Assembly: GCF_005938125.1 (NCBI RefSeq)
Contig: NZ_VCQN01000002.1
Location: 186,001-250,000 of the forward strand
Length of the DNA: 64,000 nucleotides
Direction: 5' to 3'
Source of the DNA: Bacillus sp. BHET2
Lineage (GTDB): Bacteria; Bacillota; Bacilli; Bacillales; Bacillaceae_B
The notes under the pieces were generated by a model. That model saw only the letters and a list, made by a program, of their open reading frames with translations, made no database searches and was not told where the DNA came from. Below, one piece after another: positions 37,736-46,718 of this stretch; the first letter of the stretch is position 1, and every line of letters begins with the position of its first letter. A program made the position numbers and the translations under genes.

Positions 37736-38278
37736 TTGGCAGGTAAGAAAATCCTCGGGGATGAAAGAAGACAGTGGATCCTCGATAAACTAATGACAAA
37801 ACTGGCTCCTATTACAGGTGGCGAACTCGCTAAGCAGACCAATGTCAGTCGACAAGTGATTGTTAGTGACATTACACTGCTGAAAGCAAAAGGAGAACCA
37901 ATTATTGCAACGAGTCAAGGCTATTTGTACATGCCTGCTTCAAATCAGGAAACCATGTTCGAACGGACGGTTGCATGCCAACATCCACCTGAACGTTCAG
38001 AAGAAGAGCTCTGCTTACTGGTCGATCACGGTGTTACAGTTAAGGATGTAAGTATCGAGCACGGCGTTTATGGTGATCTGACGGCGTCGATTATGGTCTC
38101 AAACCGAAAAGAAGTAGAACAATTCATGAATAAGATTGAAGAAACAGGAGCTTCCTTTCTATCAGAATTAACCGAGGGTGTTCATTTGCATACCCTAATG
38201 GCTCATACGGAACAAGCTCTGGAAACAGCAGAAAAAGCCCTTCAAGATGCAGGATTTCTAATCCAAACGAATAATTAA
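37736..38278 (+). CDS. niaR: NAD biosynthesis repressor NiaR (YrxA)
   Basis: A 180-residue repressor, the same length as B. subtilis YrxA. An N-terminal winged helix (RRQWILDKL...GGELAKQTNVSRQVIVSDI) is followed by a 3H domain with the three conserved histidines (within LLVDHGVTVKDVSIEHGVYGDL and VHLHTLMAH). It binds nicotinate and represses NAD synthesis and uptake genes. The TTG at 37736 with GGAGGAG six bases upstream was chosen over an ATG-like frame start that overlaps nifS. Confidence 0.92.
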   Translation: MAGKKILGDERRQWILDKLMTKLAPITGGELAKQTNVSRQVIVSDITLLKAKGEPIIATSQGYLYMPASNQETMFERTVACQHPPERSEEELCLLVDHGVTVKDVSIEHGVYGDLTASIMVSNRKEVEQFMNKIEETGASFLSELTEGVHLHTLMAHTEQALETAEKALQDAGFLIQTNN

Positions 38279-38308
38279 TCAATTGAGACCCGAGCAGTCC
38301 TAAAGCGA

Positions 38309-38343
38309 AAAAGTCAGATTCCATATTGGAATCTGACTTTTTC
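38309..38343. terminator. Bidirectional terminator between niaR and pheA
   Basis: Perfect hairpin with arms AAAAAGTCAGATTCC and GGAATCTGACTTTTT around five bases, serving both convergent operons. Confidence 0.9.
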
Positions 38344-38347
38344 CTGT

Positions 38348-39199
38348 TCACTTATCCAATAAATAAGAAGAATACGTACCTATCATTTTCACCTTACATC
38401 CTAGAGCTTCCATTTCACTGATTGCTCCCGGCAGCAGAACATCATCCATTCCATGAGCCACATCAATTAAAAAGAAATAATCCCCCAGCCCTGTTTTTAA
38501 CGGTCTCGATTCAATTTTACTCAAGTTCAATTGTCTCCATGCGAATGTGGATAATACCTGATGGAGCGCTCCCGAACGATCTTTCGGAAGAGTGACCATC
38601 AAAGTCGTCTTCTCCACACTTTTCTCCTGGGAAAGGGACAGGGATTCTGACTTCTTATGTAACACAATGAACTTTGTATGATTATAGGCAAAGTCATGGA
38701 TGTTTTCATGAAGAATCTTCAGCCCGTATTTTTCTGCTGCCAGCTCGTTCCCAATCGCTCCTAAAAACGTATCAGGATTCTCACTCACGAATTTAGCGGC
38801 TGCTGCCGTGCTCGTCGTTTGTTCTAAAGGTACGCCTTTAAAATTCTTATGTAAAAACTTATGACACTGTGCGAGTGCATGGGAATGGGAAAGAATCTTT
38901 CCGATCGGCTCCACACCTTTGCCCGCTTCAGGGTGGACCATGAGATGCTGCTGAATGGCAGACGTTAATTCCGCCACGATCGCCAAGTCCGCCTCATGGA
39001 ACAAATAGTCGACCGTGATGTGTACGGAGCCTTCCAAGGCATTTTCTAGAGGCACGACGGCATAATCCACTTCATTCTCTATCACCGCTTCGATGCAATC
39101 AGGAATCGTGACATATGATACGGTTTCTTCTTCAGGAAATACCTTTTTGACAGCTAAATCTGTAAAGGAAGCCCGGGGTCCTAAATATGCTATTTTCAC
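38348..39199 (-). CDS. pheA: Prephenate dehydratase
   Basis: A 283-residue monofunctional enzyme for phenylalanine synthesis. Catalytic domain (1-180) begins KIAYLGPRASFTDLAV; the TTSTAAAAKFV segment holds the active-site Thr; an ACT regulatory domain (about 200-280) has GALHQVLSTFAWRQLNLSKIESRP, the Phe-binding region. GTG at 39199 with AAAGGAA seven bases upstream was chosen; the frame to 39238 would add 13 residues not seen in the family. Confidence 0.95.
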   Translation of the reverse strand: MKIAYLGPRASFTDLAVKKVFPEEETVSYVTIPDCIEAVIENEVDYAVVPLENALEGSVHITVDYLFHEADLAIVAELTSAIQQHLMVHPEAGKGVEPIGKILSHSHALAQCHKFLHKNFKGVPLEQTTSTAAAAKFVSENPDTFLGAIGNELAAEKYGLKILHENIHDFAYNHTKFIVLHKKSESLSLSQEKSVEKTTLMVTLPKDRSGALHQVLSTFAWRQLNLSKIESRPLKTGLGDYFFLIDVAHGMDDVLLPGAISEMEALGCKVKMIGTYSSYLLDK

Positions 39200-39278
39200 T
39201 CTACTCTTCCTTTCACTCTCACCAAATTTATTGAACATTCTAACACGTATGGGGTTAAAGCGGAAGAGTTTTAAGATA

Positions 39279-39310
39279 AAAAAAGTGTCAGGCTCCAGAG
39301 CCTAACACTT
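39279..39310 (-). terminator. Terminator overlapping the pheB stop codon
   Basis: Minus-strand arms AGTGTTAGGCTC and GAGCCTGACACT followed by seven T residues. The last codons and stop of pheB lie inside the hairpin. Confidence 0.8.
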
Positions 39311-39743
39311 CTACTTTCTCTACAAACTCTAAGCGTCTTAGCTTTGAGAGTAAGTCTTCCAATCCGATTGTAAGGTCGGTCACATTCAATGATAGTGTGA
39401 CATTTGCCCTTCCCTGTAATGGAATCGTTTGATGAATCGTTAATATATTACAGCCATGCTTGGCGGTTTCAGCTAGTAAATGTGATAAAGTACCAGACCT
39501 GTCTTCTAGATGAAAGAAAAGCGTGATGATCCGTTCTTTCACCACGGTATGAAAAGGAAAAACAGTATCCCGATATTTGTAAAAAGCGCTTCTGCTTAAA
39601 TCAACCCGATGGACCGCTTCCCAAACTGAGTCGGCCTTGCCTCTTTCAATCAATTCTTTTGCATCCAGGGTTTTTTTCATTGCTTCTGGCAGCACATCTT
39701 CACGCACTAAAAAAAACTTACCTTCTTGAAATTTTTTCCCCAA
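39288..39743 (-). CDS. pheB: ACT domain protein PheB (UPF0735)
   Basis: A 151-residue protein with an N-terminal helix-turn-helix-like region ([22 protein letters not shown]) and a C-terminal ACT domain (about 72-148) with [13 protein letters not shown]. It is a conserved partner of pheA in bacilli; its biochemical role is unproven. TTG start with GGAGG eight bases upstream. Confidence 0.9.
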   Translation of the reverse strand: MGKKFQEGKFFLVREDVLPEAMKKTLDAKELIERGKADSVWEAVHRVDLSRSAFYKYRDTVFPFHTVVKERIITLFFHLEDRSGTLSHLLAETAKHGCNILTIHQTIPLQGRANVTLSLNVTDLTIGLEDLLSKLRRLEFVEKVEVLGSGA

Positions 39744-39889
39744 TGACTATTCCTCCAATTGTCTAGCTACAGAGGTTTGAGGCAGTCTGTGCCCCTATGA
39801 AAACCGCTTTTGCTTTCTTATTGTAGAGCAGAGCCGCCCAGCGAAAGAACGACTCAGCTTTTCTCCCTGAAATAGATGAAGAATGAAAC

Positions 39890-41176
39890 TTAATCTACAA
39901 ACTCGAATTCATATTTTATTAAGCGGATTGTATCGCCATTTTTCGCACCACGTTCACGAAGCGCATCATCTACACCATACGAACGAAGTTGTCTGGCGAA
40001 ACGTCTTGCCGAATCTTCACGTGAGAAGTCCGTCATCTTGAATAGTCTCTCGATTTTCGCACCGCCCACAACGAATGTTCCATCTGGGTCACGTGTGATT
40101 TCGAATTCTTTTTCCTCTTCTTCATGCTTATAAAGTACACGGTGAATGCCAGTTTCTTCTTCTTCATGAATAGGGAACTCAGACGTTGTTTCCACTTTGT
40201 CTGCTACAGCATATAGAAGTTCACTTAACCCCTGCTGAGTGACCGCTGAGATCGGGAAGATAGGATAATCTTCCTGAATTTTTTCCTTGAAGATCTTCAG
40301 GTTCTCTTCAGCATCAGGCATGTCCATTTTATTGGCAACGATGATTTGAGGTCTTTCTGTTAAACGAAGATTGTATTGCTTAAGCTCTTCATTAATTGTC
40401 AGATAGTCCTCATACGGGTCTCTGCCTTCAATTCCACTCATATCGATCACATGAACAATTACGCGTGTACGTTCAATGTGACGAAGGAATTGATGACCGA
40501 GTCCGACACCTTCATGTGCACCCTGGATTAATCCAGGTAAGTCAGCCATAACAAAACTTCTACCATCTCCTGTTTCTACCATCCCTAAATTAGGAACGAT
40601 CGTTGTGAAATGGTATGCAGCAATCTTTGGCTTCGCTGCTGAAACAACTGAAAGTAATGTGGATTTCCCAACGCTTGGGAATCCTACCAAGCCAACATCA
40701 GCCAGTAGCTTTAATTCCATTACAATATAACGTTCTTGTCCAGGCTCCCCTTTTTCAGAAAGCTCAGGTGCCGGATTAGCAGGCGTAGCGAAACGGGAGT
40801 TCCCGCGTCCACCCCGTCCACCTTTTGTAATCACGGCACGTTGACCATGCTGAGTCAAGTCTGCAATCGTTTCACCTGTATCATCATCCTTCACGACGGT
40901 TCCAGGTGGAACTTTCACTACCATATCCTCCGCATTACGTCCGTGCTGATTCTTACTCATCCCGTGTTCTCCACGAGTTGCTTTAAAATGACGTTGATAG
41001 CGGAAATCCATTAAGGTTCTTAGCCCTTCTTCCACTTCGAAAATCACGTCTGCTCCGTGTCCGCCATCTCCTCCAGCAGGACCACCTTTTGGTACATATT
41101 TCTCACGACGGAAGGCAACCATACCGTTACCGCCGTCACCGCCTTTTGTATAAACCTTGACCTGATCTATAAACAT
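39890..41176 (-). CDS. obgE: GTPase ObgE/CgtA
   Basis: A 428-residue essential ribosome-associated GTPase. The glycine-rich Obg fold is at 1-158 ([25 protein letters not shown] turns), the G domain at about 160-330 has GFPSVGKS (G1), [12 protein letters not shown] (G3) and NKMD (G4), and a C-terminal OCT domain follows from about 345. It is downstream of spo0B by about 50 bases, the classical spo0B-obg pair linking ribosome assembly and phosphorelay. Confidence 0.98.
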   Translation of the reverse strand: MFIDQVKVYTKGGDGGNGMVAFRREKYVPKGGPAGGDGGHGADVIFEVEEGLRTLMDFRYQRHFKATRGEHGMSKNQHGRNAEDMVVKVPPGTVVKDDDTGETIADLTQHGQRAVITKGGRGGRGNSRFATPANPAPELSEKGEPGQERYIVMELKLLADVGLVGFPSVGKSTLLSVVSAAKPKIAAYHFTTIVPNLGMVETGDGRSFVMADLPGLIQGAHEGVGLGHQFLRHIERTRVIVHVIDMSGIEGRDPYEDYLTINEELKQYNLRLTERPQIIVANKMDMPDAEENLKIFKEKIQEDYPIFPISAVTQQGLSELLYAVADKVETTSEFPIHEEEETGIHRVLYKHEEEEKEFEITRDPDGTFVVGGAKIERLFKMTDFSREDSARRFARQLRSYGVDDALRERGAKNGDTIRLIKYEFEFVD

Positions 41177-41227
41177 ACTTTCACTCCTAACTTATCCGTG
41201 CACTCATTGAATGTCCACATAACGCAA

Positions 41228-41761
41228 TCATTCAACGACCACTTGGATGACAAGAACCTCTTCTTGAAGCTGTTCTATTTCTATGTTTTCTCCGTTTGAT
41301 TGTTGATTCTTTATCCAGCCTTCTACCATGCTCGTACTCTTTAGTATACCTGTGAAATCAAATATAAAACGGGAATGTTCTTTTGTAATGTTCAGTAAGA
41401 TGGATAATTGATTTTCTGCATTGTTCATTACATTTGATTCAAGGAATTCGAGAAACTCCTTGCACCAGTTATAAAGTCTTCGATCCTTAAGTCCATGAGA
41501 AGACTCTAATTGAAGAACTTCAAAATCAAGCTTAATCAAATGTCTTGACCAATTATATGTTAATATCCATTCTGCCAATAATGGAAGCTTTAAATTCGAT
41601 AGCTTTGATTCATTTTGTGCAACGAGTACCATTTCTTCAATCACTTGCTTCGCACGATCCACGCGATCAAGATCCAAGTTGCCTTTAATTAATTGCAAAT
41701 CATTCATCCAGTCGTGACGAGCATGCCTTAACGCCTCGACTACACCCCAATTTTCGCTCAT
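41228..41761 (-). CDS. spo0B: Sporulation initiation phosphotransferase B
   Basis: A 177-residue phosphotransferase that relays phosphate from Spo0F to Spo0A. The N-terminal helical hairpin has the phospho-accepting His in LRHARHDWMNDLQLIKGNL (His16), followed by a degenerate ATPase-like C-terminal domain. ATG has TAGGAG upstream. Co-transcribed with obgE. A weak inverted repeat (41774-41799) sits just before its ribosome binding site. Confidence 0.92.
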   Translation of the reverse strand: MSENWGVVEALRHARHDWMNDLQLIKGNLDLDRVDRAKQVIEEMVLVAQNESKLSNLKLPLLAEWILTYNWSRHLIKLDFEVLQLESSHGLKDRRLYNWCKEFLEFLESNVMNNAENQLSILLNITKEHSRFIFDFTGILKSTSMVEGWIKNQQSNGENIEIEQLQEEVLVIQVVVE

Positions 41762-41856
41762 AATCTAACTCCTATACTTAAGTGCTTACCTGTAAGTATA
41801 TCAAAGATGGGACTAGTCCGTATATTGTTTCTGTAAAATTGGTCGGTGTGAATGAA

Positions 41857-41970
41857 GTTGATAATAAAATGGGCGAAGTTGATAATATATTTGAAAAGTC
41901 GATAATAAACAGGGCAAAGTCGATAATATATGTCCTAAACTCGATAATAAATCAGCCCAAGTCGATAATA
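41857..41970. repeat. Six direct repeats phased at about 21 bp
   Basis: GTCGATAATA-type units start at 41857, 41878, 41898, 41919, 41940 and 41961 (spacing 21, 20, 21, 21, 21), as GTTGATAATA (twice), GTCGATAATA (three) and CTCGATAATA. The 10-11-base spacers are unrelated. The array lies between the rpmA terminator and spo0B. A frame across it encodes seven-residue repeats, but no ribosome binding site supports it. Confidence 0.88.
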
Positions 41971-42108
41971 TCCACGCCAATCCACTTCATTCTCGTTCAA
42001 ATATTACTCATAACCCACAAACTTCAACCTTACTCTACCCTACATTAAAAAAACTGCCCACAATTTCGTTACAAAACATATAAAAATCCCAACACCCTTA
42101 ATAAAAAT

Positions 42109-42139
42109 AAAACTCTAACCGAAAGTCGGTTAGAGTTTT
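42109..42139 (-). terminator. Terminator after rpmA
   Basis: Arms AAAACTCTAACCGA and TCGGTTAGAGTTTT around three bases, ending the rplU-prp-rpmA transcript. Confidence 0.9.
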
Positions 42140-42155
42140 CGTTAAAGATATGCGA

Positions 42156-42458
<303 letters not shown>

Positions 42459-42794
42459 CTACTTTTTGAAGGTTATTTTAATAAAATCACTATAGTCTTT
42501 TTCAATCGTTTGGAGGCTGATAAGCATGCTATTAAGTAGCAGCTGAATCTTGCCCTCTGTTTCTTCCGGTAGATCATCGGGGATGACGCAGCGAAGATAT
42601 CCACCATCAGAGGATTGCTGGATGGAAGGCTCTACACCGGTTAACGCCATAATGGCATTAATACTGCCAAATGAAACAGCAGAAGCACCTGCACAAACAA
42701 TGTCTTGCCCATTTTCGGCAAAATCAGCATGTCCATCCATAGAGAAAGAACGAATTCTTTTCCCGGGTGAACGTTCTACGTAAACGTTAATCAT
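42459..42794 (-). CDS. prp: Ribosomal-processing cysteine protease Prp (YsxB)
   Basis: A 111-residue protease that trims the L27 N-terminus. The catalytic dyad is His22 in GHAD and Cys34 in IVCAGASA. It sits between rplU and rpmA, the standard order, with the stop just ahead of the rpmA ribosome binding site. Confidence 0.95.
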   Translation of the reverse strand: MINVYVERSPGKRIRSFSMDGHADFAENGQDIVCAGASAVSFGSINAIMALTGVEPSIQQSSDGGYLRCVIPDDLPEETEGKIQLLLNSMLISLQTIEKDYSDFIKITFKK

Positions 42795-42805
42795 GTCATC
42801 ACGCC

Positions 42806-43114
42806 TTACGCGTTGATTTCGTCAATGACAACTTTAGTGTATGGTTGACGGTGACCTTGCTTACGACGGTAGTTCTTTTTCGCTTTGTATTTGAATACTA
42901 CAAGCTTTTTCGCGCGGCCTTGTTTTTCAACTTTCGCTGTTACAGTAGCACCAGCCACTAATGGACTTCCTACTTTCACATCGTCGCCACCAACGAATAG
43001 AACTTTGTCAAATGTTACCGTTTCGTCTTGCTCTGCGTTTAGCTTTTCGATGTAGATAGCTTGACCAGCTTCTACACGGATTTGCTTACCACCTGTTTCA
43101 ATAATTGCGTACAT
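42806..43114 (-). CDS. rplU: 50S ribosomal protein L21
   Basis: A 102-residue L21 beginning [18 protein letters not shown] and ending with the basic [19 protein letters not shown] region that binds 23S rRNA. First gene of rplU-prp-rpmA, downstream of an L21 autoregulatory leader. Confidence 0.98.
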   Translation of the reverse strand: MYAIIETGGKQIRVEAGQAIYIEKLNAEQDETVTFDKVLFVGGDDVKVGSPLVAGATVTAKVEKQGRAKKLVVFKYKAKKNYRRKQGHRQPYTKVVIDEINA

Positions 43115-43117
43115 AAT

Positions 43118-43226
43118 CGCACCTCCTTATAAACTCAGACTCGCCAATGACAGGTGTTGGAATGCTCCAAGCTTTTTTACCTGTAATGAGCGGTTGTAGC
43201 ACGGGTGCTACAATCAATAACATTAG
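43118..43226 (-). promoter_or_regulatory. L21 leader (ribosomal protein autoregulatory RNA)
   Basis: Structured 5' leader of rplU. On the minus strand it has a hairpin GATTGTAGCA-TGCTACAA at its 5' side, then AGCTTGGAGCATTCC, ACACCTGTCATTGGCGAGTCTG and the ribosome binding site GGAGG, as in known Bacillus L21 leaders. Confidence 0.8.
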
Positions 43227-43227
43227 A

Positions 43228-43257
43228 ATCCTATCATATAAATTGATGTACTGTCAA
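43228..43257 (-). promoter_or_regulatory. Sigma-A promoter of rplU operon
   Basis: TTGACA (43257-43252) and TAGGAT (43233-43228), 18 bases apart, just before the L21 leader. Confidence 0.65.
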
Positions 43258-43272
43258 TAACATTCAAGAAAT

Positions 43273-44718
43273 TCATATGATCTTTGTTATATGATAATAA
43301 GGATGACCGTGGGTGATTTCCCTTATATCGATCTTCTTATTTAATACTTTTTCAAGTCTCTTTAGATGAATGGACTGATTCCCTGCAAACACATCCTCAA
43401 CTTCCCTGGTTGCCTCTACTTCAATTCGGGATCCTTCCATCCCCTCCATTTCCCATAGCTCCCTCTCAAGCTTAAAAGCCATCGTTTCAGGAGTCAGTTC
43501 TCTTCCTGTACCTTGACATACTGAGCATGGGCGTGTCAAATAAGTTGGAAGAGGCTGACGGGTTCTTTTTCGGGTTAGTTCAAGAATGCCAAGAGGAGTG
43601 AAGCCGACTATCGTCGTACGCTGAGAATCTGATACCAATGCGCCGGACAGTTCATCCATGACTTCTTTTCTGTGGGTTTCTTTCTTCATATCGATAAAAT
43701 CGATCAGGATCATACCACTCAGATTGCGAAGGGTCAATTGTTTCGCCATTTCTTTTGCTGCCAGCTTATTCGTTTCCAGGATGGTTTGTTCCAGATCATC
43801 TTTTCCTGTGAATTTACCGGAATTCACGTCCACCACAGTCATGGCTTCAGTGGATTCTATAACGAGAAATGCACCATGATCAAGCCAAACGATTTTTTTC
43901 AGCATGTTCTCCCAAATGACGGAAACGTGAAAATGACGAAAAATATTCTCTTGTCCTTGATAGAGTTCGAATTTCCACTTTTCTTTGTTCCCTTCACCGC
44001 TCATTGCCTCTATATGAAGAAGGCTTTCATAGTCATCAAAGACAATTTTCCCTCCTTCTCCTTTTTTCAATTGTTCATGGAGATCTACGTAAAAGGTATC
44101 CTGTTGCGATAACAAGGAGGGACATTTAGCTCTCAAGGAAACCTGCTGCAGATTTTCAAATCGGAAGCGCAAGGAATTCAACTCATCTTGTAGTACCCCT
44201 TCTCTAACTCCGGTAGCATTGGTACGCATCACAATGCCTTCTTCGGGCTGCTTCCACTCATTTCCGAGGCGGCGGAGTACCTTTCTATTTTCATCATCTA
44301 CTTTTTTAGAGACGGCCACATAGAATCCTCGCGGCATATACACAAGATGTTCACCTTTCAGCTCAACTACCGCTGTCAGTCTGGCCCCCTTCGTTCCCAT
44401 TTCATCCTTCATAACCTGAACGATGATCTTTTGGCCTTCGTGCACACATTTCCCAATTGGAATCGGATTGCTTCCTGCATGGTATGCCTCCACGTTTTCA
44501 GGTAAGTCCTTTTCATGGAGGTAGCCATTCTTGCCTTGACCAAAATCCACAAATGCCGCACCCAGCCCCTTTTGCACCTTGATGACTCTTCCTAAATAGA
44601 TATTCCCTGTTAAGCTTCCCTCTCCAGGCTGATATGTAAATAAACCAACAATTTCATTATTTGAACGGTGCACCCACCGCTTCTCTCTGCCTTTACTATG
44701 TACAATGATTTCTTCCAC
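43273..44718 (-). CDS. rng: Ribonuclease E/G (Rng family)
   Basis: A 481-residue endoribonuclease without the long C-terminal scaffold of E. coli RNase E. The S1 domain lies at about 30-115 (GNIYLGRVIKVQKGLGAAFVD), the catalytic DNase-I-like part has VVDVNSGKFTG near 313 and DFIDM near 354 (metal-binding aspartates), and a zinc-link motif CSVCQGTG lies near 410. GTG start. B. subtilis lacks this enzyme, but many other Bacillaceae carry it upstream of rplU. It probably co-operates with RNase Y and J in RNA processing. Confidence 0.93.
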   Translation of the reverse strand: MEEIIVHSKGREKRWVHRSNNEIVGLFTYQPGEGSLTGNIYLGRVIKVQKGLGAAFVDFGQGKNGYLHEKDLPENVEAYHAGSNPIPIGKCVHEGQKIIVQVMKDEMGTKGARLTAVVELKGEHLVYMPRGFYVAVSKKVDDENRKVLRRLGNEWKQPEEGIVMRTNATGVREGVLQDELNSLRFRFENLQQVSLRAKCPSLLSQQDTFYVDLHEQLKKGEGGKIVFDDYESLLHIEAMSGEGNKEKWKFELYQGQENIFRHFHVSVIWENMLKKIVWLDHGAFLVIESTEAMTVVDVNSGKFTGKDDLEQTILETNKLAAKEMAKQLTLRNLSGMILIDFIDMKKETHRKEVMDELSGALVSDSQRTTIVGFTPLGILELTRKRTRQPLPTYLTRPCSVCQGTGRELTPETMAFKLERELWEMEGMEGSRIEVEATREVEDVFAGNQSIHLKRLEKVLNKKIDIREITHGHPYYHITKII

Positions 44719-44797
44719 AGCGAAACCTCATTTCTAAATGGGTTGACGGGGTGTAAACATCCACATCACAGAACAACGCCATTCTTAATAAAACAGG

Positions 44798-44822
44798 AAA
44801 AAGGGTTGGAATCAACCCTTTT
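44798..44822 (-). terminator. Terminator after spoIVFB
   Basis: Arms AAAAGGGTTG and CAACCCTTTT around four or five bases, followed by T-rich sequence, about 40 bases after the spoIVFB stop. Confidence 0.85.
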
Positions 44823-44862
44823 CACCAGTATGCCCTAACTTTATACAGTTCGTATCCATTCG

Positions 44863-45729
44863 TCAATAAAGGTAGAGAAGATCCTTTGTTTTGGCCGACG
44901 TCATCTTTTCAGCAAAAAATGCATGGAGAAGTTCATTTTCATCAAGCTTTCCCACTTCCATTCCTTTATCGAATACAACGAGGGGGTGCTTCACCCCACG
45001 CTGAAACCTCTCCACTATGGTCATGATGGAATCTTCGCTTTCAACGTGGATCGGTCTTAGTTCGACAAATTGGTGGCTCTTTCCGTAATACCTCTCCATT
45101 AGAAATTTCATAAACGCATATCGCCTCTGTTTCCAGTCCACCCAAAGAGAGAAGTACAAGAACGAAAGAACGATCCACAGGTTTAAGTGGAGTGGAGCGG
45201 TCGCTAGAACAATCAGGTGAAACAGCAATAATAACCCAAATGAAAAGAGGAGCGTGTATTCATACGCTCTCAAGTAATTGAACTTTGTTGCAAGCAATAA
45301 GGAAACCATCTTTCCTCCATCAAGCGGCCAGATGGGAAGAAGGTTAAACAATAACACCATCATATTCAATTGAAGAAAAAGTGAAAATGTATCGGAACTC
45401 ACCATTCCCATCCTCATTATCCCCCAACCTAAGGCAATGAGCCATACATGCTGCAAAGGTCCCGCAGCCACCACCCAGAACTCCTCACGCAATGAACGAT
45501 TCCCATGCTCATCCATCTCCGCAACTCCGCCAAAGGGCAGTAAAGCGATTTTCTTTACTCTCCAAGAGAAAGATTGTGCCATTAATCCATGCCCTAACTC
45601 ATGAATGGTAATGATGACCAGGAGCAGAATCAGTTCAAAAAAATGAGCGGTCATAATGGCAATCGCAATGACGAGCCAAAGGAGAGGATGAACGTAAAAT
45701 TTTTTCAAAAGTGAAATGATATTAGTCAA
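44863..45729 (-). CDS. spoIVFB: Stage IV sporulation intramembrane metalloprotease SpoIVFB
   Basis: A 288-residue site-2-type zinc protease that cleaves pro-sigma-K in the mother cell. Six membrane segments; the zinc site H43-E44-L-G-H47 is at exactly the B. subtilis positions, and the third ligand lies in LPIWPLDGGK. A CBS-like C-terminal domain (about 215-285) follows. TTG start inside the end of spoIVFA (8-base overlap), with AGGTGA six bases upstream. Confidence 0.95.
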   Translation of the reverse strand: MTNIISLLKKFYVHPLLWLVIAIAIMTAHFFELILLLVIITIHELGHGLMAQSFSWRVKKIALLPFGGVAEMDEHGNRSLREEFWVVAAGPLQHVWLIALGWGIMRMGMVSSDTFSLFLQLNMMVLLFNLLPIWPLDGGKMVSLLLATKFNYLRAYEYTLLFSFGLLLLFHLIVLATAPLHLNLWIVLSFLYFSLWVDWKQRRYAFMKFLMERYYGKSHQFVELRPIHVESEDSIMTIVERFQRGVKHPLVVFDKGMEVGKLDENELLHAFFAEKMTSAKTKDLLYLY

Positions 45730-46495
45730 ATGACATCACCTGTATTGGGTCGATAAATGTATCACCCATTTTGATAGCGAAATAAAACTCTCCTGATCCG
45801 TCGTTTAGACTACTCGTGGAGACCTTCCCAACCAGGGATCCCTTCTCAATCGATTCATATTGTTTCACATCGATCGATTCCAAGTTGCCGTACCAGGATT
45901 CAGATTGATCAGCATGTTGAATGACCACCGTATTTCCAATCTCATCCTTCTTCCCTGCAAAAATGATCAAGCCACCCTTCATGGCGGTTACATCTTCCCC
46001 CAAGCCAGTTTCAAGCATAATGCCCTGTCCATTTGTCTTGAAATTTTCGACAACCTTACCTGATGCCGGCCTTGCGTATTCAGCACTTTGCGTGGAGGTG
46101 GGCTCTTTTCCTATATCACTAGTAGGTAAAAGGGCCAATGGTTTTCCAAACTGATCTTCATACCAGGTGGAAATGGCGGCAAATTGAAATTCTGTATCCA
46201 TGGTTTTCATCACGACAGATTTTGCTTCATTGAAAACGGGTGAAGGACTTTTGAACATGATGGCAGTCACTAGAACCATAATTCCGGCTCCAAGAATTTT
46301 CAGCATGAATGTTTCTTTCTTAAACAGGGGGTGCATCCCTTCAGGCGGTGGCCCTCCTTCAAAGCTTGTCTGGCGTTCCATTCCATAGCGCTCCTCATCC
46401 GTCGGCAGAAAATAAGGAGGATTCTGATTTGTTCCAGTAGTCGCCTTCTTTCGTTTTGCTATTCGCTTCCGTATTTCATCCGCTCGGTTCCCCAT
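45722..46495 (-). CDS. spoIVFA: Stage IV sporulation protein FA (inhibitor/anchor of SpoIVFB)
   Basis: A 257-residue protein with a cytoplasmic basic head, one membrane helix (about 70-90) and a C-terminal degenerate M23/LytM domain (GGLIIFAGKKDEIGNTVVIQHAD). The zinc His of active LytM enzymes is missing, so it is a binding domain. It holds SpoIVFB and BofA until SpoIVB cleaves it. ATG at 46495 lies nine bases after AAAGGA; the frame to 46504 overlaps that site. Confidence 0.92.
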   Translation of the reverse strand: MGNRADEIRKRIAKRKKATTGTNQNPPYFLPTDEERYGMERQTSFEGGPPPEGMHPLFKKETFMLKILGAGIMVLVTAIMFKSPSPVFNEAKSVVMKTMDTEFQFAAISTWYEDQFGKPLALLPTSDIGKEPTSTQSAEYARPASGKVVENFKTNGQGIMLETGLGEDVTAMKGGLIIFAGKKDEIGNTVVIQHADQSESWYGNLESIDVKQYESIEKGSLVGKVSTSSLNDGSGEFYFAIKMGDTFIDPIQVMSFD

Positions 46496-46634
46496 GTACA
46501 CCATTCCTTTTTATAAGGTATATTTCATCGATTCTCTTCTGGATGCCTCAACCCATTCCAGCGTGATTGAATATATTAGTCCTACTCATGATGACGAAAC
46601 AAGAGCATAGATCCATATCTACCTGATTTGCTAC

Positions 46635-46663
46635 AATGTATGACTTGTCCAGAGAGAATATTC
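46635..46663 (-). promoter_or_regulatory. Sigma-E promoter of spoIVF operon
   Basis: GAATATT (46663-46657) and CATACATT (46642-46635) with a 14-base spacer match the sigma-E consensus almost perfectly. About 140 bases before spoIVFA, an operon known to be sigma-E-dependent. Confidence 0.85.
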
Positions 46664-46676
46664 ATGGGGAAATAAA

Positions 46677-46709
46677 AAAAGCCCTGACAGAAACGTTCTG
46701 TCAGGACTC
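46677..46709 (-). terminator. Terminator after minD
   Basis: Minus-strand arms AGTCCTGACAGA and CTGTCAGGGCT followed by seven T residues. It overlaps no gene and separates minCD from spoIVF. Confidence 0.9.
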
Positions 46710-46718
46710 TGATATTGC

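Noticed and set aside
41857..41970. CRISPR array
   Set aside because: Repeat units of 10 bases with 10-11-base spacers are far too short, and no cas genes are in the window.
41782..42048. Plus-strand frame across the phased array encoding seven-residue repeats
   Set aside because: The repeats arise from the 21-base DNA period, one spacing is 20 and breaks the phase, and there is no ribosome site or family resemblance.
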